NCBI RefSeq assembly: GCF_000002995.4 | Contig: NW_025062475.1 | Coordinates: 4,626,528 to 4,690,527, forward strand | Length of the DNA: 64,000 bases | From: Brugia malayi | Lineage: Eukaryota; Nematoda; Chromadorea; Rhabditida; Onchocercidae | Reading direction: 5' to 3' | In this document: piece after piece, positions 1 to 14,407 of the stretch | Numbering within the stretch: the first letter of the stretch is position 1 | How the letters are laid out: each line of letters opens with the position of its first letter | The notes under the pieces: model-generated | What the model saw: only the letters and a program-made list of their open reading frames with translations | What the model was told of the DNA's origin: nothing | Database searches by the model: none | Program-made: the position numbers and the translations under genes

Positions 1-2106
1 ATTATCCAAGATTAATTAACTCATAAATATTTCTTTTATGTAATTTATCATTAATCATTCACGCTTACTTGCTAGATTTCATTTATATCTTAAAAAAAAT
101 ATGAATATTTTCATAAATTTCAAGCATTCAAACTTCATTCTAACATTCTTCACATATATGATTGATCAATATTCTCTCCTTTTCTTTTTTCTTCTTTTTC
201 TTTTGTTCGAATTTTTCAAAATCCCAATTAAACATGAAATTTTTGAAAAAGCCATTTTGAAATGCCTGAATCGCTTCTGGCATACTTTTATTAAACCGAT
301 AGATAATTAGTAAAATTTAAAAGAACGAAAAATAACTGTTGCACGTTTTTATGGCGTAGTAAACTATTAATTGCAACGAAAAATTTCTGGCGGCAAAATA
401 AATCTATCAAATATTTCTCAAAAAAAGAAAATTTTAAAAAGTTATAAAATTGTTTTACTATCTTTTTTTTCTCTCTTTTACAAAGCGATTTGTATTTGAC
501 CGAAAGATAATTGTTGTAATTACTATGGAAACTTTAAATAATTTCAGGCAATACATTTCTTCGGTTTTCCTCATTACCTCTTTTCCTTCCCATTTCATGC
601 TTGTTATAGATACACAATCATAAAATAATTTTTATTTTAAATTTTTTTTCAAAATTTTATTAATTTCACTATAGCTTTCAATGTGATATGTTGAAGTGAT
701 AAATACCCTATTACAAGTATTATTATTATTATTATTACTATTGCTATTTTATCATTATATTATCATTATTGTTATTGTTATTATTATTATATTATTATAA
801 TAATATTTTTATTTTATTATTATTGTTTTTATCGAAATAATTATGTCCAAATTCTTTATAAACCAAGGTAGTAAATTTAAACTAAACAGTTGCTGCCTAA
901 TAGCTTCGAATTTGTTTCAAAGAAAAAGTATTCAACAAAAGCGATTAATTTTATTGTCGAATTATAAATTTTTCAAAAAATGAAAATCTCGCTGTTTTTA
1001 GAATATTAAAAAACCAACTAAAATAACATTTTTTTTCGAATTGATGATTTTTAAACTTATGAATTTATCATTATAAGTAATGAAATATCGTTATTTGAGA
1101 TTTTCATGTGAATTAATCAGCTGTTATCTTTTGTTTCCTCTGAAAAAAAAAAAAAAAAAAGAAAAGAACTTATTGCTAATTTTTTTTCTGCTCAGAATGC
1201 GCCAAATTTTTATTTATTCTAAATAATATTAGCTATAATACAATTTATCTTTGTAAGTATTGTTTGCGCTTCCTCCATTCTTTGCATCAAATTATCCCAG
1301 CTTAGATATCCTCTTAACCTTATTGCTACGGGGTCAGCACCTATTATACTTATCGATACATCTTCCGTCGTATGCTAATAATACTTTGTTTCTTTGTCGG
1401 CAATATTTGTATAAAAAATAATGAAAGTATTAAAAAAATTCATCCCTCTATACTCATACCATCTAGTTGGGACTGAGCAGGGACATTTCGAATTACTTTT
1501 AAATTATTTAATTATCAAAAAAAAAATTGGAGTGGATAGGAAAAAAGATGCAAATAGATGTAAATATAATAAAATGAAACCAAATGAAATTAATCAGAAT
1601 CAGGATTGATTATTAAAATTGCCATGAACCAATTTTAAAAATTAATTTGAAAACAATTTAATGAAAAAATTTGAATTTTGTTGCATATATTTGAGATTAG
1701 AAAAACAGTTTAATTTAAGTGATTTAAATAAATAATTTAGATGACTTTTTTATTTTACCACACTTTTTATTTTTCCCAACAATTAATTTTTTGCTAAAAT
1801 TTTTTTTTAACTTCGTAATGTTATCTTTAATTCATTTCTGAAATTGGTGCTTGTAATTTCAATAATCCGTTCTAATTTTGATAATTTCATTTATCCTCTT
1901 TTCTTAAAAAAAATATTCACTCTAATTTGTTGGATTTAATTTTTTTTTTTGGACATTTTTTTGGAATGAACAGTTTATCCATACTTTTTTTCAATTAATT
2001 TGGATAGAAACATATTTAAATTTAAAGCAGAAATTTCGAGCCTAAAGTTTTTTTTTTGATTGTCACACTTCACTAATAATTCCAACTTGAATTTGTTTAT
2101 TTACAG
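1..2106. other. AT-rich non-coding DNA, probably intronic
   Basis: No exon is recognisable here. Homopolymer runs are frequent and an imperfect ATT/TTA trinucleotide repeat lies at about 717-830. If the exon at 2107-2152 belongs to a homeobox gene on the + strand, this stretch would be the intron before it and the rest of the homeodomain would lie left of the window. I searched for the missing homeodomain helices on the + strand and did not find them. Confidence 0.5.
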
Positions 2107-2152
2107 GAGAGCAAAAGATCGTCGTGAAAATAAGAAGACGAGAATGGTGTGA
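2107..2152 (+). CDS. Terminal exon of a caudal-type homeobox gene (partial)
   Basis: The acceptor TTTATTTACAG is followed by 46 nt. The first G completes a codon begun in the previous exon, and the rest reads RAKDRRENKKTRMV followed by TGA. With an Arg restored from the split codon this gives R-R-A-K-D-R-R-E, the end of homeodomain helix 3 (after W-F-Q-N) as found in the caudal/Cdx/PAL-1 class, followed by a very short basic tail. An AATAAA lies 114 nt after the stop, at 2266-2271. The upstream exons are not in the window. The peptide is only 14 residues, so a chance match is possible; caudal/PAL-1 is the best reading, another homeobox class is the alternative. Confidence 0.45.
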
Positions 2153-2893
2153 AATATTTATTGAACATTTGATAGCTTCCGCTAATCATTTTTTTTTTTT
2201 TTTTTTGTTAAATTATTATTATGCGTGTTAAATTTTTTAAATAATTTAATAATTAATCATAAAATAATAAAGTGTTATACCATTTTTGTTAATTTTTTTC
2301 ATCACTTATAATGTTTAATAATGTTTTGCTCTTCAAATAACAAAAAATAATGCTCCAATTTTTTTTCTTAGAAACAAAAAAAATTACTTCATAAGCAGGT
2401 ATATTAAAACAATCAATAGATTAATTTTATTTTTAAATTTAAAACAATAAAAAATTTTTTTTGTTGAAATGATTCAACAGAATTCTTTTTAAACAATACA
2501 GAAAACATGAAATAGAATGATAAAATTATTTCCCTCATAGCTATTATACCTAAGTATATTTGTTACTTAATTCATATTTGTGCCAACATATGTTGTTAAA
2601 TTTTAATCTTTTCCTTTTTCAAATTTTTTTCAATCTTTTTTTTAAATTTTTTTCAATCAAAATGTTAATTATTCTTTAGCATTAATTCACTTATATATCG
2701 CCAGGAAAGTCTGTGATTTAAATGTACCTCCTTATCATTTCGCTTTTTTTCATCCTTTTCTTTTTCTTTCTCGTTAAAGTAATAAAATTACTTTTGATTT
2801 TCTTCATTTTGCTTATGCTTATTAACAATTTCAGTCTCATTATAATTCACTTTCTCAAATGTACTTACATCAATTTATATATTGATATGTATA

Positions 2894-2935
<42 letters not shown>

Positions 2936-5911
2936 TAATCACTTACGCAGGTTATTATACAAAATGAATTCAGGGTTCACTTTTTTCGTTTTTTTTTTAA
3001 TATCACATGATTTTCCATGCAATTTATCCATGTCAATTTCATATTTGATATTACGGGATTACCGTATACATTATTTCTAATTACTGCTAATTATTTAATT
3101 CTGATAATGAAGTTTCATATCTCTTGTTTTTCTTTATGATTCGCCATCATTATCATTATCATCACCATCCATCACCATCATCAATCATCATCATCATTGT
3201 CATTTAAATGCCACATTGTTTTTATGGTGTATTAATGTGAAATAAACGGAGCATAATTATTATAAAAGGATGAATGATTATTGAGGATTACTTAATGATT
3301 AGACATTTTGCAAAATTTAAGATTTCATAAATTGAATTTACTATTAAGTAAACTAGAATAGTTCGATACTAACTGAACTGAAGCAATTAATCATATTATT
3401 CAGCATTATATTTTGGTATTTGTTTAAAATTTTTGTGCTCAAAAATAAAAAAAAAAAACAATGAAAAATGAATAATTTGGAAATTTAACGAATTCAAAAA
3501 TTGTTGATCATTTTTTTAAATTAGAATTTCTTTAAAGATATAGAAAGAGGATATAAATTTAGTTCATTCATTAAAAATAAAGGTTAAACAAAAGAGAAAG
3601 TAAAAAAATATTTCAGAGCAATCTAAAGTATAGTTTATGATAAAGTAAAAGAGAATTGATATAACAAAAAGCAAACACCGACGCGCTACGACAATTACGC
3701 AACAAACAGATTTGATAGATTTGATTTCCTTAGTTTTTTCACACGTGTACGTTTTTCGCATTGTAAATTGCAAATAAAAAAAATGTATCTTTCGTAAACA
3801 TTGAAGGGGCTTTTTTAATTTTTTTCTTTTTTTTTTTAAATTATTAATCTAATAATTGATTGTTTGCAGGGCAATAATTCCTACTTTCCGATCGTTTTAT
3901 AAACTTTTTTACTTATTACTTGATTTATTTCTCAATAGTTACTTACTTTATGACCATACTCGATTAATTTAAAACTTGATTTGAAATTACCATGCACAAT
4001 CATTTTTACAAAAGTACATAGTATTTAACAATTACTTTTTTAAAGGCAAAATTAAAATTTAATAGACATATTAATTTCAAGAATTTTCTACCACATATAC
4101 TATGGTGCAAAAAAAAAAGATACGAACTGACATAATTTATACGCTTTATATGCTTTACTGAAATTAACTTCATTAGTGATTTTAAAGTTTGTGTTCAGAA
4201 CAAACTTCAAATCTGCATAACAATTGATTTTATAAAATTCTTTTGAATTATTCCTTTTTAAAAATTAAACGATTGTAATCAAGTTGAGGGAAATGGATGA
4301 TAGCGTAAAAGAATTTATCAATACTGCCATCATCATCATCAGGTAAACTTAGTTCACTGTCATTAAATTTATCATTAAACATTATATAAAAATCGGTTTT
4401 CGCATAAATGACTGAAGCAAAAGCGTTTATTTCACATTTTTTTTTTTTTTTTTTATAGTCAGTACTAATTATTAATGAGCAAATATTAAATAGGAAATAG
4501 AGTTATAGATACAAATTATATAATATTTCCCTAGCAAGGACAATAGTAATCTCGTGAGGGACAGGAAGAACGATACATAAACAAAAAAATTTTTTACACA
4601 TATTAATGTTTTCCGCGAAGCAGTCAACGAATACTTACACAAACAGCGAACACTTCCAAATTCAATTTGGAATTTTTTTTCTTTGATTCCTTGATATAAA
4701 CCAAAATTTATGAAAATTCTGAGGCATTAAGAAAATTTCGTTTATCTAAAAAGACTATACCAAGAGTAAAAATAAGTTGGACTGCCACATTTAATCACAT
4801 AAATAAAAAAAAACTTTCTTTCTCATAATAATGTTACTGTTATTCTTAAATTAAATTATATTAAATTATATATATATCTTAAATTATATTTTCCGCATCT
4901 AATTGCACATATAAGAAAGAACTTCACTAGAAATAAATAAATATAATAAGCCATACATAATATACTGCGCGAAGCACTGCACACGACCAAGACATGTATT
5001 CAAAGCACAACAACGCTTGATTTAAAATACGAACAAAAGAGTGCATCTGACTTTTGGACAATTTTTTAGAATATAAGCAGTGAAATCACAGAATCAATAT
5101 CATAAATTTCGCAAATCCAATCAATTTATCCTTCGCTTTGCTCATAGATTAAGCATATGATAACGAAAAGCTTTTCATGTACAGAAATTATCGTTTGTTT
5201 AATTTTCATCAAAATCATGGATCAGCTATATAATTAATAAAATATGAAGAAACTAAACTATTAACCATGGTAGACTAATCAAGTCAACGCTTGAGCATAA
5301 TATTATTAAGAAGTGATAAATGGATGATATGCGAAGGAATAATGCAAACAGTATGAGGCAATAGTGTAGCACAAAAAAATCAACAAGCAGTATCTATCTA
5401 TTTCTGTCCCCGTATTTTATAGAGCATATATTAACACAAAGAAAAAAAAATTTCTGGATTTATTAATTCAAATATGAAATGACAAAAGAAAGAAAGTTCT
5501 CATTCTCTAAGCATCAGTTCCTACTTAGGCAATAGGAATGCACTGCGACATTAATCGCCATGGAAAATATAATGTGGAAGTAAGAATGAAACTAAGATGA
5601 TTTTTAAGCAAAATAAAATAGAGCAACAAATTACTATTTTCTTTGAGCTAACAATAAAATTTCAATTGAATGAACAAAAATGTTATTAAGCGAACTCTCA
5701 TAATGTTGATGTTTGCGACGATATATTGCTATAATTTAGTTTTCTTCTCTTACTCGAGTTAATCCATTCTCTCATAAAATAACAAATAAGCACTTTTCTT
5801 ATCAACGTGCGATTCTTTCACTGCCTAGAATAAAACTCCTTTACAACACCAAATTATATTTATATAATTTTAACATAAAATTCGATTCGCACATAAATTC
5901 TTAAACTATGA
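2153..5911. other. Intergenic AT-rich DNA with simple repeats
   Basis: No gene is supported. It holds a (TA)n run at about 2887-2933, a CAT/ATC-rich microsatellite at about 3145-3200, and long A or T runs. Its right part should contain the 3' UTR of the minus-strand USP gene that ends at 5912. Candidate poly(A) signals on the minus strand, seen as TTTATT on the + strand, are present, for example near 5457, but none stands out. Confidence 0.5.
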
Positions 5912-8900
5912 TCAAAAATCAACCTGACAACGGCTATCATTGAAACTAAACCACTGATTATTATTCTTAGCATAAGCAACGTAATGACCTGAAGCCATTG
6001 CACCGTAATGGTTCTGAAAAGGAAAGATTAATCATAATGTTTGGGATTATCTAACCATTTAACTGTAATTAGAAAAAGATTTCATATATATATATTCCAA
6101 GCTTACCGCAATAGCAAAACAACTGTATTTAGTTGATGTCTTAACGTCCGGATCTCGAAGCCATTCTCTGAGATCCAAATTTTCCAGTGGAAAATCTACT
6201 ACTTTACAAGATTTCATCCATCGTCGTTCAGATTTTACGCAAACAAATCTCTTGAAGTGTATAATCTGCAAAAAGAAAAAAGAAATGAAATGTAAAAGTT
6301 CCAAACCCAGTATAAAATTATGACAACAACATCAAGTATCTGTCATTCGAAGGTATATATGGTTTAAGGTCAAAACGAAAAAGCAATCATATAGACGATG
6401 CAATCACTCAGTTAAGCATTTACATGTATGATAAGACGACATCAAAATCATTTATTCTATAGCCTATTCTCCAAGTAGATAGTTATATTCATAAAAGTGA
6501 AAAAAAATAAAATTTACTTCTGTGGTAAATAATAAAAACAAACCAATATTTTAGGTAAGCGCCAAATCGCCAAAGCTTTCGTTGTTGGACATTTTTTGCC
6601 ACACGGCTTGCACATTATTACATCATCTAAACGTTCTGCTTGCATGAAATCATTCAAACATGAAACCAACGAACACGGTCGATAGTGCACTTCCCATGCT
6701 TGTAATACAGATCCATCATCTCGGCATAACTTGAAAAAAAAGTTACAGTAGCGCAGTAATGTGTAATGATGTGATAAGTAATGAACAAAAAGTACAGCTT
6801 AATCATTACATTAGGAGAATATTTTAGCTAGACCCTTTCTTTTCTCTTAATTAAAAAACTGCTTCATTTTCTGTTTGTCTTAGCTAAATCTACTGCTTTG
6901 TGAATTTCTAATTAACAATTGCAACCAGCACAACGGCACTTTAATGATTATTAAAAATTTTTTACAAAATATCAATGATCATAATAACTATTATTACATT
7001 ATTATGATCATATTAATCATCAACATTTATATTACGGATTATAACCTCTTCTATGTCATATTAAAATGAAGAGAACATTATGCAAGAAGATAGAAGATAA
7101 AATTCACTAAAGTAGAATGATGTAGATAGATTCTCAACATTATGAAGGAAAGATCAATTAAATCGTAAATATCTAGAAGTATTTATCATTTTCACAATAA
7201 TACCTCACTAAAAAAAGCAAACACAAAGTAATATGTAAATTTCCTTTGTAGCAGATACTACAATTCTAACCAATTCAACGGAATGTTGATAGCGTAGATA
7301 GAGAGCAGTTGGTTTCCAGTCGATTGCAACTGCCATTAAGTTATCCTCAATAATTTCATCGTTACTCAAAATCACACAACCACGACAAAATGCTGGCCAT
7401 GCACATTTTGAACACCATTCGAATGATAATTTCACGCAACATAAATCAAATGGATAACCATTTCGAATGTCTTCTGCTCTAAAAAAAGAAAAAAAAAAAT
7501 CGTAGATTTTGATTAATAACTGCTGCAAACTATCAAATACTTAACAACAATAATAATATAAAAATACAAACAGAAATATTTCAAAAATTGTTAAAGTTAT
7601 CAACATTTGGAACTATTATTATATTTGAAAAGATAATGGTATGCAAATTAACTGTAATATAAAAGCAATAAATGGATAAAAGAATAATTGAATAATTCTG
7701 AGTTATACTTCACCAAAATGAACTTACGCATCAATAGCACGGTTTGCTTCTCTAGTACGCTGCTGTTTCCCAGCACTGCCATTTTTTAGGAACCGTGAAA
7801 CATGTAGCCAGACTTCTTCATATAGCTTATTACCAGTTGTTTTGCCCTACAAATATGAAATATAAGGTTAAAAAATAATATTTGAATGTGCATTTCCAAT
7901 ACTACTAACTAGGAATATAAAGTATTCCTCACCAGCATTATCAGACAGAAAAATTCTTTATCTAGAAAAATGTAACTAACCGGTGTAAATCTTAAAATGA
8001 GTGGAACACCAAAAACACGAGCGGTACAACCACGTGTTGCGCCGAGCAAATATGAATCATTGTATTGCTGTAATTACAATAAAAAATAAACAAAAGATTC
8101 GTAACTTATATAAAATATGAAAAGGTATAGCAAAAGAATGAACTAAAAAAATATGGCTACTTTACGAAATACTGCTACATTATAATATGCAATATAATCC
8201 ACAATCAAATATGCCATCAAAAAACCTAATTATTATAATCCCGAGTCAAAATATACCTAAAGTTAGCATCCATTAATGTATGCAATAGATAAACGATAGA
8301 AATAAAATTTGCTCAAACATTTGCTTTTATTTTGGAAGAACTACCATTTTACGATGAGCTGCAATAACTGTTGGTGCCGCTACGAAGCATTCTGAATTTG
8401 ACTGATCTTCTTCAGCAGGCAATTCAAATGCATAAAGCAGTGCATCATTTGGATAAACATTAATAGAACTGTTATCATCATCAACTGATTCGCTAACTCC
8501 TTGCTAAATATAAATAACCATCGAAAAAAACAAAGATTTAAAAATAAAAATAACTTTTAAAAAGTAGATGAGAAAGCAAGTCCTTGGATTTAGTGTAGTG
8601 ATGAAAAGTGCAAAAAAAAACTGCAGAGTTAAAATATTAACTCGCCAGTTTCACTCGCACTTATTATCCCACCAAGTATATATACATTTTTCGAGGTATA
8701 ACCAAATGAGTAGTTATGATTTTTCTCTTGGATGTTATTTTGTTATTATATTTTAAGAAGCAAACTTCTATTATAAGAAATTAAATAATGATTTGATTAG
8801 TTGATGACTTATTTGAGGGTAATTCATTAAACAAAAATAAACAAAAAAACAAAACTTAGGATAAAAGATGATAAAATTATAAGTTTATAAAATACCATCA

Positions 8901-11900
8901 TTTGGCCTGCGCGATTCAGACAAAGAATTTGAAATGAGTTAGAGAGTAAACCAGAAGCATTTGCTAGTTTCATTTTGAACATGCCGATCGTTGTATCGCA
9001 GCTTAAGCGAAAAGCATAACGTATAGGAATTTGTCCGTCACGCTTGACCACTGTAGTAAACAATATGTTGCATTATAGCTTGTTATTTTTAATACAAGAT
9101 ACTCAAAAAAAAAAAAAAAAGAAACTTACCGACAACTGAGATAAGAAGCAAGTGATCAATAGGTATGGGCAGCTGCAAGCAAGTGAAAGCGTCAAATCTG
9201 GAAACAAAAACCTCTATTTAAACAAAACTGTGATATCAAAGCAAATACAAACAGATGAAAAGTTATTTTACCTGCATGATATGGCATTGCAATTTAAACA
9301 AGTAAGTGTTGAACGCAATTGGCCCGTAAACAAATCAACAATAATACTTTTATCTCGTTTTAAGTGAGCATCCCAAGCCTAAAAAACATAATACCATAAA
9401 TTCATATCATCCAACAAACCCAGCATTATTGAAAACATTCATGTCTTTCAAAAGTAATCATGTTCCTTTATATAATTCAATCCAAGCAAAACACAGCAAC
9501 ACAGAAACAGAGCAAAATACCTCTTTAGCAACAATAGAATCAGGACGACCATCGCTGTCGTTGAGTTCGATGAATGGCTTGTTTTCAATTTGATTCAAAT
9601 CCTCATGTAATAAATCCAGCAAAATTGACAAAAACTCTTGACAGTCGTGTTGTGAACGTTCAGCAAATACTGGACCAGCACATCTAATCGCATCCTAGAA
9701 AAAAATGGAAATTAAGATTACTGTTTCGAAATATTTCTCCCCTAACATTTTCGCTTTTGTTCGTTCATTTTTCTTCTTGTCTTTTTTTTCTTTTTGTATT
9801 CCGAATAAAGTTACATACAGCATGACTTCTGCTAGACGATGCGCATCATACAATGTCATTTAATGAAAGAAATGAGAAAAAAGGAAAATTCAACAGATTC
9901 TTTTTTATTCATATTATTTCTGCACACCCAAACGAGTGTGAGATTAAAAGAGGTATATACATTACATGTTAGATACGATTGGATCAAAAAAGTTAGGCAT
10001 GATATGTCCAGATCAACAGGATTAAAAAGATTTTCTCAATGAATTTACAGAATTTTCGAAAGTTTTATTCCAGTAAGCAAAAACGATGAACGCAACAAAA
10101 AAATTTAAGAAACAAGTTACTAATAACGAATGAAATCATCAAACACTTGTTTCAAAAGATTTTAGAAGGAAAAAAAGAACCCTTACGCGTAATTTTATAG
10201 GTGCAATATTACGTTTTTTGCCGGACCACAATTCTTTCACAACGTTGGCATATTCCATAGCTACCATGCCTTTTGATTTTAACCTTCAAAAAATATAAGT
10301 AAAAAAAAGCGCACATGAAAATATTTTAAACGAATTATATATTTTCCTTATCAAAAGTAATATTAACCTTTTCATATCATCTTTGTGCCGGCCTTCAATG
10401 AAATAATTTGTCAGTGGTCGTGTATTACTGAGACATTGCAGAGCACTATTCATATAGCATGTATTACCCATGTTGTAGAGGCCAGTAATGCCAAGAATAT
10501 ATGACGAATCCGAATTGTCCGTTGTGTAACCTTCAGCATTGCTGCTTTCCAAACAGCTAACCTCTTCTGGCCAACTCATGTCAGCGTTACGTAATTCCAG
10601 AAGTAACTGGAAGTTCATTTAGCTAAAATAGTAAGCACCAAACATTTAATGCAATAAATCTGCCTGTCTTAAATTTTCATTATGAATCTCTATACTAATA
10701 AGTAATCCACAGCTGCATTGTCTTAAACTCCATTAAATTAATGTTGATTATGTCTAAGAAAACTACTGTTGTAAAGTTATGTAAAGATGTCTTATAACAC
10801 ACTATTCTCCAACTCATAATATTAACAAAGTAGAACGAAATAGGATACAGTAAATCACATAGCCACAAGAACAAAAAAATAGCGTACCTGTGCACTTTGC
10901 TGAATTTTGAGATCATTAAGAGTAACTGAATCGTTGTCAAGCAACCGCTTGCATGGTGAACCGTCGATTTCAACAGTCCATAAACGAGCTGATTCCACAT
11001 CACTTATGTGCAGCTGATGCGCCAGAAGTTCAAGTAATTCTTCAATAGTACAAATACGTGACTCGGATACTACACACCATGGTAATCGGCGAAGGGAGGA
11101 TTCTTTATTCCATTCTGAAACGCGAAAATTCATTAATTCTTGATAGCTTAATGAAGTAATGGTCACTACTAGCTCAAATTTATTGGCTGAATGTCCCTTG
11201 AATTCGCACTGCATATATTTTAAGAAAAGTTCATGAAAATACATTAAGGAACACCATAATTAAACAAACCGAAAGCAGAATGTAACCAGCCTCCAGTAGC
11301 AGTACCATGTCTTAGAATCAATAAAGTTAGTGGATATAGCTCGATAATAGGTTTTGTAGAATTCACCGCTGTCGGATCTACAATTCTTGCCGGAAGAATA
11401 CGTCGTTGAAGTGAAATACCCTCACGAGCAGCACTCCCATGCCAACGTAACAGCGCTTTCCAGAGACAAGGTGCTACAGCTTCAAAATCCTTATTTATAA
11501 CCAAGTTTTGTGCTAAAGGAGCACCTTCGTTGGATAAAGACGGAACCTAAAAGTAATAAAATGAAGTAAATAAAAAAGAGAGAAGTAATATTTACGATGA
11601 AAAATACAAGCCTGATTATTATGAACTGCTTACTGAATGGATCTGTTCCTTTATTTTTATATTATTAATTCGCAAAAATATGCCGTTAAAAAAGTGTGAC
11701 GAAAAGACCTTGTAAGACCAATCATTTTTCTGTTTTACAGTAATAATTGAAGCATTATTGATGGGCGGCACTTTGGAATTTGACATCAGCGCGTGCACCC
11801 ATTGTCGCCACCATTCCGATGAAACAATATTCCATTCAGTAAACGCATCCAATTGAACACGTTGCTTGAATCCACTTCAAATGAAACAAGTGAAATAAGA

Positions 11901-14407
11901 TAAATCTCTGGAAGAGAGAAGTGTTCATGTACTTTATGGACATTTTTATAGAGTATAATCATCCATTAAAAATAAAGTTTTATGCAAAATATTAAAAAAA
12001 AAAGTCAAGTCAGTAATGTCTTTTTTGATAATTTAGAATTGTGAATAACCTAACATACTTCAAAATCCGTACATTATAGCGATATTAAAGCTGAATTTGA
12101 TGCTGTTCCGATAAATTTCTATGAACAATTTAAGAGCTCACCAAACAACCGTCAATTCAACCTCAGCAGAACTTGGATGCAATCCCAAACAAATATGTCC
12201 AAGCTGAAACATTTGAAATGATTTATTTCGATGAACATGTTTAGCTTAATTGAGTATGAAAAGAAAAATTCGAATTTCAAATAAAAACCTGAACAATTAT
12301 TTCAAGCAGATTGTCCACACATTTTGTCTCGTTTGCCCAACAAACAAAATCTGTCAACGACGCATGACCCAATTCATCGGCATGTATAGTTTGTAAAGTT
12401 TTGTCCTATAAAACAATAGCAAACATAAAATTAAAAAGTAAAGGACCTCATGAGGAATGCATAAAACAATACAGAATTTCCTGAATATGAAAAGTACCTA
12501 CGAGATTTAAATGAGCATAAAGGGAAAGAATGTCTTCTTTTGATAAATAACCATCGCCATCTGAGTCAAAAAGTTGAGCAATAACTGAAATAGTGTTAAC
12601 AGCATCTATCATTAAAACTCCGCTTTTTTAAAAAAATCTTCTGAAATTTGTTTGTGGAATTATTACCATCAAAACCTCCATTTAAAGTGAATCATGAAAA
12701 AAAATTATTTCAAAAAAAAAAAACAAAGATTTAATTACAGTTAAGACGAGCAGTATGTGGTCCACGACAGGAAGCAGAAAGACCGCAGACGAGTTCTTTG
12801 AAATCCACCAATCCATCATCATTTTCATCAAATGCACGAAATAAGCCATTAATGAAATGGTCTGCAATAGCACCACCAACTAACGCACCAAAACCATTCC
12901 TAGTAAGTTTACATAATTTGGTATCGTTGATCGAACCAAAAACTTTCTCCAGCTCTTCCACCTCTTGTTCATCAACTGCAATTTCGAAAAATGAAATAGG
13001 GGATATATGAATGTCGCTGTATAATTGCACCAGACGAGAAACGAAAAGATAAAAATGCGAAAACAAGAGGATTGTAGTTGTAAAGCGCATGAAAAGTCTC
13101 GGAATAGAATTTCGGAATCTTGTCACTCGAATCATAAACAAAAAGTTATAATAACGGTTAAGACTGAAATCTTAGTCAAGAATGTATGAAAACTCACGAT
13201 GTGTAACGCCTGCAAGTACTTGATAGAAATTGTAGTGAATTTCCGAATGACGAGATGTCAGCTGAGGTGGCTGTTCGATCCAACTTTCTAAGTCACGTTC
13301 ATTGTTTAGAAATTCTGGAAGAATTTTTCTCTAATGAGTTACTTCTCATAATTTGCTTACTTCAATTAAACTGTTAGTTCACACCAAAAACACTCGAAAA
13401 GATTAGCTATGTCAAGGAATCGCCTATTATCGAAAATCCCCCACATCAGTTAAATTTAAGATAAAAACAATATACCAAGTCGAATATTCTTATCCACCTT
13501 TGTTAGTATGACAATTCCAATAACAAAATATTGAAATGACAGTTTAGATGATCCCTGACAAAATTTGGCGAAAATACGTGTTCGTGTAGCACGTGGAATT
13601 CCAGGGTGACAAAGAACGTCGTTAAAAAATTCATCTTCCGCAATCTGATCTCGACCATCCCATGCCGTTTCCAAACGTTTCAATTCATCTGCGCTTACTG
13701 CAATGACAAACGGTACCAAATGAAGAATCAGAGTAAAGTTCTATTTTTGTCCCATCAAAGGTTATAGTAAAGATTAACTCTTTTTAAAAAACCACGTAAA
13801 TTCAATAAAATGCTGAAAATTTTAAGAATTATTTGGTACTAGCAAGCCCAGCATTTAAATGTCAAACATGGTTTGACAACAACTGATCCTAGTGTGAAGT
13901 GATTGGCTTGGTCACACTATGTTTCATATTCCAGAATAAAGAAACTTTTTTCAACATCAAAAGTGAAATCTAGTCACCAAAAGCCGTCTTGAAAAAAGTT
14001 ACTGCAAACAGGACAAATATGTGGCTCTATAGCAGCAACATATAATTAGAAGAAAAACTGAATCAGTGTTCATTCAAAAAAAGAACATATCTCATTAAAA
14101 AAAAAAAAAAAAAAGTTGCTTTATTTCAGAAAAACGCATAACTTATCTTCTTCCTAATTTAAACAAAAAAAAATAGAAATAATTCATATGCAATTAGCAA
14201 AAAAGCTAAAACTGAAAAAAATTTTCGTAACAAAATAATGTATAATTTGGAAAACGTTAGCATGAAATTATTGTCCAAAATTGAACTTATTCTTGAAAAG
14301 GAAAAAAAATATGAAAATTTTATGAACTAACACAAATTCCGAGCTTCTTCGAAGCTAATTAATGATGTCAAAGAAGTAAGTGATGTTGATGATTCCCGAT
14401 TACCCAT
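5912..14407 (-). CDS. USP32: Ubiquitin carboxyl-terminal hydrolase, USP32/CYK-3 type
   Basis: A cysteine protease that removes ubiquitin; the C. elegans relative is CYK-3. I joined 23 exons, all phase-consistent: 14332-14407, 13476-13697, 13198-13314, 12739-12975, 12502-12584, 12289-12405, 12142-12203, 11709-11874, 11270-11546, 10888-11186, 10368-10606, 10187-10283, 9521-9694, 9272-9378, 9130-9197, 8896-9050, 8345-8503, 7981-8067, 7728-7846, 7271-7478, 6544-6729, 6107-6265, 5912-6013 (3516 nt, 1171 aa). The start MGNRESS follows an in-frame TAA, and Gly2 suits N-myristoylation. EF-hand loops lie near residues 188-199 and 224-235, a DUSP domain near 320-445 and a ubiquitin-like linker at 453-552. 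The Cys box [10 protein letters not shown] places Cys602, QHDCQEFL follows near 679, Zn-ribbon CxxC pairs lie in between, and the His box GHYVAY gives His1148 with Asp1164 in FNDS. It ends CQVDF, so it lacks the C-terminal CaaX box of vertebrate USP32 and is shorter than the human protein. Exon edges are by eye. Confidence 0.93.

Noticed and set aside
2722..2967. Hydrophobic open frame on the + strand
   Set aside because: Leu/Ile/Phe/Tyr come from T-rich DNA and a TA repeat; no coding signal.
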